Source: G963422445 sp963422445
GTDB lineage: Bacteria > Pseudomonadota > Alphaproteobacteria > Thalassobaculales > Thalassobaculaceae
Direction: 5' to 3'
NCBI GenBank assembly: GCA_963422445.2
Contig: OY729512.2
Span: 1,426,001-1,490,000 of the forward strand
DNA length: 64,000 nt
The stretch's first letter is position 1. Each line of letters starts with the position of its first letter. Shown piece by piece: positions 1 through 7,078 of the stretch. Below the pieces are notes generated by a model, which was not told where the DNA came from, made no database searches, and saw only the letters and a program-made list of their open reading frames with translations. The position numbers and the translations under genes were made by a program.

Positions 1-149
1 CGACCAAGGTGGTGCGCATCGCGCTCCAGAACGCGGCCTCGGTTGCCGGCCTTCTGGTGACTACCGAAGCCATGGTTGCCGAGAAACCCGAGCCGAAGCC
101 GGCCATGCCGGCCGGCGGCGCGCCCGATATGGGTGGCATGGGCTTCTGA
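1..149 (+). CDS. groEL: Chaperonin GroEL, C-terminal fragment
   Basis: This is the last 48 codons of GroEL, the ATP-driven protein-folding chamber of the cytosol; the gene starts before the window. The visible peptide has the conserved TKVVRIALQNAASVAGLL helix, then TTEAMVAEKPE, and ends in the Gly/Met-rich tail GGAPDMGGMGF that is typical of GroEL. The stop is TGA at 147-149. A rho-independent terminator follows 42 bp downstream, so this is the end of a groESL-type operon. Identification is secure from the tail alone. Confidence 0.97.
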   Translation, partial: TKVVRIALQNAASVAGLLVTTEAMVAEKPEPKPAMPAGGAPDMGGMGF

Positions 150-191
150 TTACCAGACGATATTCCGGATCTCCGGATCCGGATCGGGACA

Positions 192-220
192 CCCCCGGCG
201 CGCAGGCGCCGGGGGTTTTT
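192..220 (+). terminator. Rho-independent terminator of groEL
   Basis: A perfect 10-bp GC-rich stem (192-201 with 206-215) has a four-base loop and is followed directly by five T residues (216-220). It lies 43 bp after the groEL stop codon. This is a textbook intrinsic terminator and closes the chaperonin transcript. Confidence 0.93.
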
Positions 221-361
221 CGTGCCCTCTATCTGGTGGGTTTCACGCGGTCGTATGCGTGTTCTGGATCATGATCGGGCGATCAATGTGGTCTGTCGGC
301 TGGGAGCGCCTCACATGCGCCGAGACCCGTCGACCATCGCATGGATGGTTTTAATGTCTCG

Positions 362-688
362 TCATCGGTCTATCGGATTTAAGTTTTGTGTCATCGTTTG
401 TACCGGAGGTTTCTCCATATCCTTGTCGCAAAACCGCAGAATGCGCCTATTAAACACCACTATGCTCGTACCAGAGACGATCAGCGCTGTCGAAATTATC
501 TTCGGTTCGTAATCGGATTGATTCGGAGGTATCCAAAACACCGAATACGCGACAATGACACATAATAATACTATAGTAAAAGATGATAATATTGTGAAAT
601 ATCTATGAATTACTATAGTTTGACTGTGATAAATCAGATCAATTTTTCGGATATTTTTCCCATTGTATGTCTTCATATTCCTGTTCAA
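362..688 (-). CDS. Small hypothetical membrane protein in AT-rich DNA
   Basis: The 108-residue product is not recognised. It has a basic N-terminus and two likely membrane helices, around residues 31-55 (TILSSFTIVLLCVIVAYSVF) and 66-82 (ISTALIVSGTSIVVF), followed by a charged tail. Base composition is clearly more AT-rich than the flanking genes, suggesting acquired DNA. The frame opens with TTG at 688; an ATG at 676 gives a protein four residues shorter, and neither has a strong ribosome binding site. The IS1-type element at 703-2954 lies directly upstream and has displaced the native 5' region to beyond 2955. It is plausible as a gene, but no function can be given. Confidence 0.45.
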   Translation of the reverse strand: MNRNMKTYNGKNIRKIDLIYHSQTIVIHRYFTILSSFTIVLLCVIVAYSVFWIPPNQSDYEPKIISTALIVSGTSIVVFNRRILRFCDKDMEKPPVQTMTQNLNPIDR

Positions 689-702
689 AGTCTGGGAAAT
701 TT

Positions 703-721
703 GGTAGTGGGTCAGTTTGAA
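703..721. repeat. Left terminal inverted repeat of the IS1-type element
   Basis: The 19 bases are the exact reverse complement of 2936-2954. The match stops at base 20. The repeat abuts the target duplication GGAAATTT at 695-702. Confidence 0.95.
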
Positions 722-764
722 TCTTGTTGATTCCCGACGGTAGCGCTTCGTAGCCTTCTGTCAT

Positions 765-892
765 CGCCAAACACGCCATAGCGACGGCCCATGTCGGGCC
801 GCCCGCGCAATACAAGACCGCATTGTGGGAACACGCGGGAGTCCCGCGCTATGGCGATTGTTTGGCGACCGTCCCGACGCCCGTCGGGACGG
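765..892 (+). promoter_or_regulatory. Branched inverted-repeat leader upstream of the cysteine-rich passenger gene
   Basis: An outer arm CGCCAAACACGCCATAGCG at 765-783 pairs with 847-867 over 19 bp, with a two-base bulge. Inside it lie two hairpins: CGGCCC/GGGCCG (785-790 with 796-801) and CCCGCG/CGCGGG (802-807 with 834-839, with a possible inner CAAT/ATTG pair). Together they form a three-way junction. A separate 10-bp hairpin (869-878 with 883-892, four-base loop) follows and ends 21 bp before the ATG at 914. The bases at 841-846 could also pair with 885-890, so alternative folds are possible. The structure could act as leader RNA or as a subterminal transposase-binding region; the sequence cannot tell which. 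Confidence 0.6.
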
Positions 893-913
893 CCTGAAAC
901 TGTGGGGACAGAC

Positions 914-1210
914 ATGAGAGCCTTCTTCGGGGTCTTGGTCTTTCTTGCCCTCGTGGCAACCGCCGCCCCATCCTATGCGTGCATGTTCAGCACCGACTGC
1001 AAGCCCGGATCGGAATGCGTCAAACCTTCGGGTTCGCTTTACGGCTATTGCGTCGGTGGCATGTTCCCCGGCAACAGCAACGACCGCAGGCCAGCGCGGA
1101 ACCCGCTCGACATTACCGGCAAGCAGGGCAACACCTGCATGTTCGATACGCAATGCGGTCCCGGAGGCGTGTGCGTCACCGGTTCCGGTATCTATGGCGC
1201 CTGCATGTAA
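914..1210 (+). CDS. Passenger gene 1: secreted cysteine-rich double-repeat protein
   Basis: The 98-residue product is not recognised. Residues 1-22 (MRAFFGVLVFLALVATAAPSYA) look like a Sec signal peptide with an AxA-type cleavage site. The mature part has two copies of a roughly 30-residue unit, CMF-x-T-x-C-x-PG-x2-CV...S-x-Y-G-x-C, each with four cysteines, joined by an Asn/Arg/Pro-rich linker. This predicts a small disulfide-bonded periplasmic or secreted protein. The start ATG at 914 has GGGGACAG upstream. A branched inverted-repeat leader precedes the gene and a 13-bp hairpin follows it, so it may be its own transcription unit inside the IS. The duplicated cysteine unit suggests a binding or protective role, but that is inference only. 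Confidence 0.72.
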   Translation: MRAFFGVLVFLALVATAAPSYACMFSTDCKPGSECVKPSGSLYGYCVGGMFPGNSNDRRPARNPLDITGKQGNTCMFDTQCGPGGVCVTGSGIYGACM

Positions 1211-1220
1211 ACAGGGCACA

Positions 1221-1253
1221 CCCCCGGCGCTCATCGTCTTTGAGCGCCGGGGG
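1221..1253 (+). terminator. Strong hairpin after passenger gene 1
   Basis: A perfect 13-bp stem (1221-1233 with 1241-1253) with a 7-base loop begins 11 bp after the stop codon of the cysteine-rich gene. No T-run follows, so it is either a weak or bidirectional terminator or an RNA-stabilising hairpin. Confidence 0.6.
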
Positions 1254-1302
1254 CCTGAAGCCAGACCTAGACATTCAGCGGAGCGTTTGTCATATTGAAA
1301 GC

Positions 1303-1518
1303 ATGGATCGGCCGAAGAGACCCCGCGACACGAACCAACGCGCCAAGCGCATCGTGGACTTGGCGACCGGCGAGGTTGAGGACGCCAAGTCCAGCAAAGC
1401 TCCGGGGCAGCGCAGGGGCGGTTTGAAGGGCGGTCCTGCGCGAGCGGCTTCCCTGACATCGGAGCGACGACGCGCCATTGCCAGGAAAGCGGCAGCCGCA
1501 AGATGGGGAGAGTCTTAA
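1303..1518 (+). CDS. Passenger gene 2: small basic protein with KGG/ARKAAAARW tail
   Basis: This 71-residue, very basic protein starts MDRPKRPRDTNQRAKRIVDLATGE. It continues through a Gly-rich RRGGLKGGPARA stretch to a helical tail, LTSERRRAIARKAAAARW. The RPRDxNQ...IVD.ATGE opening and the KGG plus ER..IA.KAAxARW ending match a layout often seen in short bacterial proteins of unknown function on mobile DNA (from memory; no search was run). Charge and composition suggest nucleic-acid binding. It lies between the cysteine-rich gene and the winged-helix-like gene on the same strand, within the intact IS ends. No strong ribosome binding site is visible. Confidence 0.6.
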   Translation: MDRPKRPRDTNQRAKRIVDLATGEVEDAKSSKAPGQRRGGLKGGPARAASLTSERRRAIARKAAAARWGES

Positions 1519-1614
1519 GTCAGATTCTTTTCGACAAAGACGCGCGTCCAAGTCCTGTCAATGAAATCAGGACGCGCTATATGCCTCGCAAGTCACAATC
1601 TGACGGGCGAGGCC

Positions 1615-2009
1615 ATGACGACGCTTCGGGACTTCATCACTGAGCGACAGGCTGAGATCAAGGCGGAACAGGCAGCTCTTCGGCTCGAATCGCAGGAGCT
1701 AAAGGCGGCTCTGGAGGCGATCAATGCGACGGCTGAGCAGAACTCGGAAAACGGAAGCAGGCGCCCATCGGGTCGAGCCACAATCAAGGATCGCGTCGTC
1801 GAGGCTTTGCGGGAGCACCCTGGCGGTGGCTCGGCGGAAGAGATTACGGCATGGATTGCGACCGCACATGGGCTGACGATCCCGCGCAGTTCCTTGTCGC
1901 CTCAAATCTCTCGTCTGAAGGCGTCGTTATTCTCAATGCGAACAAGGATTGGCAGCTTGCTGAGCATCCGCAGTATGACGCCACTTATTACCCGCAATCC
2001 CTAAAATAA
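1615..2009 (+). pseudogene. Passenger gene 3: winged-helix-like protein, frameshifted near its end
   Basis: From ATG 1615 the frame reads MTTLRDFITERQAEIKAEQ, a coiled-coil segment. It is followed by a linker and a winged-helix-like domain (IKDRVVEALREHPGGGSAEEI...LTIPRSSLSPQISRLK). After about 1920 this frame turns to nonsense and stops at 2004. The neighbouring frame continues sensibly as GVVILNANKDWQLAEHPQYD and ends ...YYPQSLK with stop at 2007-2009. A one- or two-base indel near 1918-1921 therefore broke a gene of about 131 codons; sequencing error or recoding are less likely alternatives. An ATG at 1561 in the same frame would add 18 residues. It could be a DNA-binding regulator of the element. 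Confidence 0.62.
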
Positions 2010-2057
2010 CCTGACTTTTGTGCTTGACTAATGGCCGGCAGGCCCTACAGTCGCGCC

Positions 2058-2945
2058 ATGAACAGGCTGGATACCAAGAAGCGCACGCTGATTCTCCGGC
2101 TCTTGGTCGAGGGCAACAGCATCCGCTCAACCACGCGGATCGCGGATGTGTCGAAGAACACTGTCGCCAAGCTGCTGATCGACGCTGGCAAGGCTTGCGA
2201 GGCGTATCAGGACAAGGTGCTCCGCGACCTTCCCTGCAGGCGCATCCAAGTCGATGAAATCTGGTCGTTCATCTACGCGAAGGAGAAGAATGTCCCTCGC
2301 GCCAAGGCTGCGCCGCCCGAAGCCGGCGATGTGTGGACCTGGACCGCGATCTGCGCCGATACGAAGCTCGGTCCGTCATGGCGCGTCGGGGACCGCTCCA
2401 GCGAGACGGCTATCGAGCTTATGGACGATCTCCGGGCACGGCTGGCCTGCCGGGTCCAGCTCACCACGGACGGCCTCAAAGCCTACCTGGAGGCTGTAGA
2501 AGGCGCGTTCGGGGGCGATGTGGACTATGCCATGCTGGTAAAGCTCTACGGCCAGCCGGACGCCGGCAAGAGCGCCTCGCGGCGCTACTCGCCGGCGGAA
2601 TGCACCGGCATCATCAAGCGGAAGATCGAGGGCAACCCGGACCCGGCCGCCGTCAGCACTTCCTATGTCGAGCGGAACAACCTGACGATACGGATGGCGA
2701 CCCGCCGCTTCACCAGGCTGACCAATGCGTTCTCGAAGAAGATCGAGAACCACACCTGCAGCGTCGCGCTGCACTTCATGCACTACAACTTCTGCCGCAT
2801 CCATGGCAGCCTTCGCGTCACGCCCGCGATGGCCGCTGGAGTGACGGACCGGCTTTGGGATGTAGAGGACATTGTGCGGCTGGTGGAAGAAGCGGCCCCG
2901 AAGCCCGGCCCGCGCGGCCCCTACAAGAAAGCGATTTCAAACTGA
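2058..2945 (+). CDS. IS1-family transposase
   Basis: This 295-residue DDE transposase of the 703-2954 element cuts and joins its ends. The N-terminal region (MNRLDTKKRTLILRLLVEGNS...VSKNTVAKLLIDAG) is a helix-turn-helix. The catalytic domain shows RIQVDEIWSFI (first Asp), LTTDGLKAY (second Asp) and TSYVERNNLTIRMATRRF (Glu), followed by NAFSKKIENH. These motifs fit the long, single-frame branch of the IS1 family. ATG 2058 is preferred because the family begins with this MN-R-L motif; ATG 2031 would add nine residues. The reading frame is intact, and the stop lies inside the right inverted repeat. Confidence 0.9.
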   Translation: MNRLDTKKRTLILRLLVEGNSIRSTTRIADVSKNTVAKLLIDAGKACEAYQDKVLRDLPCRRIQVDEIWSFIYAKEKNVPRAKAAPPEAGDVWTWTAICADTKLGPSWRVGDRSSETAIELMDDLRARLACRVQLTTDGLKAYLEAVEGAFGGDVDYAMLVKLYGQPDAGKSASRRYSPAECTGIIKRKIEGNPDPAAVSTSYVERNNLTIRMATRRFTRLTNAFSKKIENHTCSVALHFMHYNFCRIHGSLRVTPAMAAGVTDRLWDVEDIVRLVEEAAPKPGPRGPYKKAISN

Positions 2946-2954
2946 CCCACTACC
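2936..2954. repeat. Right terminal inverted repeat of the IS1-type element
   Basis: This is the exact 19-bp reverse complement of 703-721. It overlaps the last codons and stop of the transposase (stop at 2943-2945), so the transposase C-terminus is partly encoded by the transposon end. The target duplication follows at 2955-2962. Confidence 0.95.
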
Positions 2955-3306
2955 GGAAATTTCGATATATTATACCTTTTCTAATTTCATCTTACGTATC
3001 AAAATCTCTGTCGTATTCAGAGACTTCTGAGTCACTGTCAACCATGCTCGTCTTGTTCCTTCGGTTTATTCAAATAGTGGTCCTTTGAACCTCTTGCAAA
3101 ATTCCTGTCCCCAAGGTCCGGTGAGCCCGGATCGGTCGGTTGAGCCCGATCACCTCTGCACCTGGAGGTCGGACTCCATGGATTCGCGGTGTCTCATCAG
3201 AGATGATGAGAACAAACAGGGACCTTTGCGGACATCGGGACACGCCTCTCCGGGCCACTCTCTTCGAGAGGGCCGCGAAGGGTCGGCATGCGTTGTCGGA
3301 GCCGCG

Positions 3307-4468
3307 CTATGGGACGGCGAGACGTATCAACTGGTCAGCCGCCAGGGCCAGGATGCCGAACATGAGATGGCAGGCGACCTTGGAATGTCCGCGGACGCGG
3401 ACATGGCGCCCGCCAAACTCATCCTTGAGGCGGGCGTTGGTCCTCTCGACACCGGACCGGATCCGGACCCGCACGGTCTCGGGATCGACATGGCCTACTG
3501 CACGCCGGGCCCGGGCCTCCCGGTCTCGCTCCTCCTTGAGGTCCTTGTCCCGGCGCCGATTGACATCGATGATCGGCACATGGCCAAGCCGTTCGCTCAT
3601 CTGGTAGATCTCCCTGGCATCATAGGTCGCGTCCATGAGATCGTAGAGATTGGTCACACGCCCGGCGGTCATCATCGCCAGCGGGATCGCGGCCTGGCTG
3701 TCATGGACGGATGCCGAGGTGAGGACGGTCCTCAGCGGCACCCCGCAGTCTGCTGTGTCGATAGGCAGCTTGTCACCGCGCCAGGCCTCCAGGACCCCCT
3801 TGGCAGTCTTCTTTGCCCGTGTTGGCAGTCTTCTTTGCCCCGTGATCGCAGACCTTCGGCAGCGCGGCGAGCCTCTCATCGAGATCCATCCCGTTCGCTT
3901 GCCGTTCGAGACGCCCAGGCTCCTTCGTCCTCTCCTCGCCCTTGCGGGGCCGGCCGCGCTTGCGGTTCGGCGTCCCGGCCTTCGGCTTCGGGACCGGCGT
4001 CTCCCGGGCCTCGATGGCCGTCGGGTCCCTCGACACGTGGCCGATGAGCGCATCGCCCAGTGTCTCTGCAACCAGAGCCGCGTGCATCCTCTCCGGAAGA
4101 CGGGACTGCGACCATTCGGCAAACGCCCGCGAAAACGTCGCTTCACTCGGGATCTCCGAGACACGCGACCAGCCGCACAGCCGGCGCAACGTCGGGTCCA
4201 CCTTGAGCCTGTCGATCAGGTGGCGGGTCGTCGGCAGATCCCACACCGCCTTGACGATGAAGCCACGGGCCAGCGCCCGGCGATCCTCCCGGGGCCGACC
4301 CGGACCGGTCCACACCTCATCGACGAAGCCCTCCACCTTGACGAGATCGAGAGCTGTCACGAAGCGCTTGTGCGTCTCCAGGAGAGGACCGACCGCCTCG
4401 GCCAACGCAGGGAAAAGGTCCCCTTGAAATTGGTGCCAGGGATCGGACAGGGTCGAGCCAAGGGTCAT
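3307..4468 (-). pseudogene. IS5/IS1182-like transposase, copy 1 (frameshifted)
   Basis: Reading leftward from 4468, MTLGSTLSDPWHQFQGDLFPALAEAVGPLLETHKRF leads into the N-terminal domain (PREDRRALARGFIVKAVWDLPTTRHLIDRL). A DDE-type core follows, with SRDPTAIEARETP and, in another frame, CGVPLRTVLTSASVHDSQAAIPL, DATYDAREIYQ and VERTNARLKDEFGGRHVRVRG. The frame breaks at 3806-3840, where a segment containing TTGGCAGTCTTCTTTGCCC is tandemly duplicated. Compared with copy 2 this adds a net 22 bp. The break falls between the N-terminal and catalytic parts, so no complete transposase can be made without recoding. Confidence 0.82.
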
Positions 4469-4534
4469 CGGGGTCACCTCCTCGGTATCTTGTTATTGTG
4501 GAAACACAACAGACCACGGGGTGGCCCCGGGACC

Positions 4535-5756
4535 TAGTGTCTTGTCATGCATCAAGTGTCGGATAGGGTCGTTTCAGTTTCACACGGGCATCGTCCGTGG
4601 TGAACTGCCAGTTGACCGTGCCCTTCACGCGGTCACGGGACACCTGCCAAGCCGCGACCTCGTCGCGCAGGATCTCAATGGAGGCGATACGGCGGTTGAG
4701 GCACTGACGGATCATGACGTTGATCTCGACCTCGGCGACGTTGAGCCAACTGCCGTGCTTAGGCGTGTAGACGAACTCGAAGCGGTCCCACAGAGCTTTC
4801 GCCTCGGCCGGCGGAAAGACCTCATAGAGGGCACCGGGGCGGTGGATGTTCAGGTTGTCCATCACCCGTGTGATCCTCTTGGCGTCGGGATAGCGCTCGG
4901 CGATGTCGTTGAGGAAGTGCGCCCGGTCGGCATTGGTTCTGCGCGCTGTCACCTTGGTCATGCGCCATCCGGCCAGAGGTTCCGTGGCCATAAACACGTT
5001 GCAGCTTCCGCAGCGCCGGTCCTCGTAGTCTTCGCGCGCTGGCCGACCCGGCGCCGCCGAGACCGGTTCGCGTATCTCGCTGATCAGTTGCCGGGGCGTC
5101 TCGTCCATGCACACCACCGGAAAGGCCGCATCGTAGGGGCGCCGGTAGACATCGAGAACCGTCTCCATCGCCGCCGCGAAGTCCGCGTTGCCCTGTGGAG
5201 GAATCACCCAGCCGACACGCCGCCACGGCTTGAGCGCGTTTTTTTAGAACCCGCCGTACTGTCTCGTGCGACACGCTGTCGATGTGTCCGAGTTCCACGA
5301 CGCGGTCGGCCAGCAACCGCAGAGACCACTGCGAGTGACCCTCCGGCGGCTCGGCGCAACGCAGCGCCACCAAATGCGCCTCGAACGCGCCGTCGGCCTT
5401 GCGAACGTAGTTGAAACGCCGACCCTGTCGGCTGCCGAGAGCCATCTCCATGCCCTCCTCGACGAATCGCTTCTTGACCCGGTCCACCTTGCGCGCACTG
5501 ACGCGCAGGACCTCGGCAATGGCCTCCCCGTGCACCCGGTTGTCGTTGAATTCGCCTTCGTCGCAGTTGAGCAGAACCAGTGCATTGATCACCTTCCGCG
5601 ATTGATGCGAGCCCTTGCGCGTGATCTCCGAGAGCGTGTCCCGCTCCTCCTTCTCCAAGGTCACTACGTAACGCTTCATGCCAACCCCCTCGTCGCCGTT
5701 GGACGACGAGGAAGTTACCACGGAGTATGCGACATATCATGCGTGACATGACACTA
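4535..5756 (-). mobile_element. IS630 element nested in IS5-like copy 1
   Basis: The element (4537-5754, 1218 bp) has ends GTGTCTTGTCATGC and, inverted, GTGTCATGTCACGC. It is flanked by TA at 4535-4536 and 5755-5756, the TA target duplication typical of IS630/Tc1 elements. Removing it restores the sequence seen in the leader of copy 2 of the host element (ccca-ggccctcgac), which proves the order of insertion. Only this copy is present in the window. Confidence 0.9.
4545..5679 (-). pseudogene. IS630 transposase with a shift at an A7 run
   Basis: The N-terminal part from ATG 5679 (MKRYVVTLEKEERDTLSEI) contains the helix-turn-helix (HGEAIAEVLRVSARKVDRVKKRFVEEG) and reaches SVSHETVRRVLKK. The catalytic part, in another frame, carries PVVCMDETPRQLI (first Asp), ITRVMDNLNIHRPGALY (second Asp) and YTPKHGSWLNVAEVEI (Glu). 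The two frames meet at seven A residues on the coding strand (T run at 5239-5245); with six A residues the frame would be continuous as LKNALKPWRRVGWVIPP. This may be a simple mutation, but an A7 run can also allow polymerase or ribosome slippage, so activity is not excluded. Confidence 0.8.
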
Positions 5757-5841
5757 GGCCCTCGACAACAAAATCAGCCTCGACAAGGCAAAAACCGGTC
5801 GGGCCGGCAACTTTGCAAGAAGCTCCTTTATCAAAAAATTT

Positions 5842-6769
5842 GGCTCAATTCGTGAATTGTAGATGCGGTCTGGCGATAGCCGCCTCGAGGCAGGCTCTGG
5901 GCGATGGCCGATCGCCGGGTTCGATGAGATGGAACCACCTCAGATAGCTGTCCAAGTCCTTGGTGGGATGCCGCGGAAGCCGCGCAGGACGCCCTTGATC
6001 TGGCTGTGGCGGCTATTGACCGTCTGGATGTGCTGCGCGCCCCGGACCCGCTCGCTGGCAGAAGCGTTGATGCTCTCGTGTGGGATGTCGAGCGCCGCCG
6101 CAACGGGCGGATAGCAGCGGTTGGCGTCGGAGACGAGCAGCGCATCCGGTGCGACGACCGGCTCCAACCCCTCCTTCACGCTGTCTGCGTTGATGGCGGG
6201 CAGGGTATGGCTGAGGGTCTCGCCCGCACGGTCGGCGGCGACCAGGATCGGCCCCTGCTCGCGCGCGAGGTCGGGTTTGCAGGCCGTCCCGCCGCGCGGT
6301 CCAGCTTCCGCTCCCCCTTGCGGTTCTCGAGAACGACGGTCTCGTCAGCCTCGACGATCCCGGCAAGCCGGTCCGACGCCTGGCGCACCGCCGCCAGAAA
6401 GCGGTGGCGCCAGCGCGGCGCCGTGCCCGGCGCAATCCCGCAGCACTCGGCAGCCTCCCGGATCGTCTCGCCGGCGCCAGGCGAGGCGCCAAAGGCCAGC
6501 CAGCGCTCCTTGTGGTGCAGGCCCGACAGCGCTGTGCCGGTCAGCGCACCGAACCTCTTCCCATAGGCCTTGCACCGGACACGGCGAAGACCGCGCGCCA
6601 TGCCCCGCGACACCGCCCCGCCGGCGCCGCCGCCACCGCCTTGCGCGGCGCCGCCTCAACTCATCGACACGCGAAAACCAATCCCGAAACCCTCGTGATC
6701 CATCTGTCTGACCGCCAAGGCGAATCGGGCGAGATCCTATCACGATGCCTACGAGTCACGAATTGAGCC
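5842..6769 (-). mobile_element. Decayed IS1595-family element
   Basis: The 928-bp element is bounded by perfect 14-bp inverted repeats, GGCTCAATTCGTGA at 5842-5855 and its complement at 6756-6769. IS1595 elements normally make an 8-bp target duplication, but the flanks (AAAAATTT and TTGGGAAA) do not match. Together with the truncated gene at its right edge, this suggests that DNA was lost on its left side. Its left end lies only 12 bp from the target duplication of the IS5-like element. Confidence 0.8.
5844..6690 (-). pseudogene. IS1595-family transposase (frameshifted)
   Basis: Recognisable pieces, read leftward, are the N-terminal GFRDWFSRVDELRR, then SRGMARGLRRVRCKAYGKRFGALTGTALSGLHHKERWLAFG, then IVEADETVVLENRKGERKLDR with the first catalytic Asp. 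In a second frame come KEGLEPVVAPDALLVSDANRCYPPVAAAL and GAQHIQTVNSRHSQIKGVLRGFRGI, and in a third LRWFHLIEPGDRP. The zinc-binding N-terminus is also scrambled. At least two frameshifts (near 6180 and 5945) and the damaged N-terminus make it a pseudogene. Confidence 0.8.
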
Positions 6770-7078
6770 TTGGGAAATGACGCTCACATCTTTTTCGTCC
6801 ATTTCTTTTTCAACACGTGCGGGGAGACGCGCATGCCGTCTAATAACGACTTCGACATTGGCTTGTTTTGCAAATGCGTCGTACAAAACCGGAATGACGG
6901 GACCATAGCGCCATGCTTCGATGGTGCTCATGATCAGTGGTCGGTCAAGCAGGGCGAGCGTCCAGCCATGCGCAATATAGACCAATTTCAACATCGTGGT
7001 GATGTAGAGAGGTCGGTTGTTGCGCTGAGCAAGGTCAACGAAATGATTGCCAACCTGCCGACTGTCGTTAGCCATCAT
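6749..7078 (-). pseudogene. Panacea-domain (DUF4065, SocA-like) antitoxin, 3'-truncated by an IS
   Basis: From ATG 7078 the product reads MMANDSRQVGNHFVDLAQ, then LYITTMLKLVYIAHGWTLALLDRPLIMSTIEAWRYGPVIPVLYDAF. This is the Panacea signature (xxLKLxYxAHGWxLAL...IEAWxYGPVxPxLY). Panacea proteins are general antitoxins that neutralise diverse toxins (PanAT systems) or act as SocA-type proteolytic adaptors. About 103 residues are native; the last six (GSIRDS) come from the IS1595 end at 6769, so the C-terminal part is lost. It is not found on the other side of the IS. A small overlapping upstream gene may be the partner. Confidence 0.75.

Larger units (their letters stand above)
695..2962 (+). 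mobile_element. IS1-type insertion sequence with three passenger genes (transporter IS)
   Basis: The element spans 703-2954 (2252 bp). It is bounded by perfect 19-bp inverted repeats, GGTAGTGGGTCAGTTTGAA at 703-721 and its reverse complement at 2936-2954. An 8-bp target duplication, GGAAATTT, lies at 695-702 and 2955-2962. An 8-9 bp duplication and ends starting with GG fit the IS1 family. The transposase fills only the right 0.9 kb. The left 1.3 kb holds a branched inverted-repeat region and three genes in the same orientation as the transposase. Because ends and target duplication are intact, all of this moved as one unit. IS1-family elements of the ISMhu11 type are known to exceed 1 kb, but the cargo here is not recognised. 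Confidence 0.93.
3083..5829 (-). mobile_element. IS5-like element, copy 1, interrupted by an IS630 element
   Basis: The element runs 3087-5825 with CTTT target duplications at 3083-3086 and 5826-5829. Its ends are imperfect inverted repeats, GAACCTCTTGCAAAAT and GAGCTTCTTGCAAAGT. An IS630 element (4537-5754) sits inside its 5' leader; without it the element is about 1.5 kb. Copy 2 at 44267-45760 is the same element in the opposite orientation. The 4-bp duplication and DDE transposase fit IS5-type (IS1182-like) elements. The transposase is frameshifted, so the copy is probably inactive. Confidence 0.85.
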
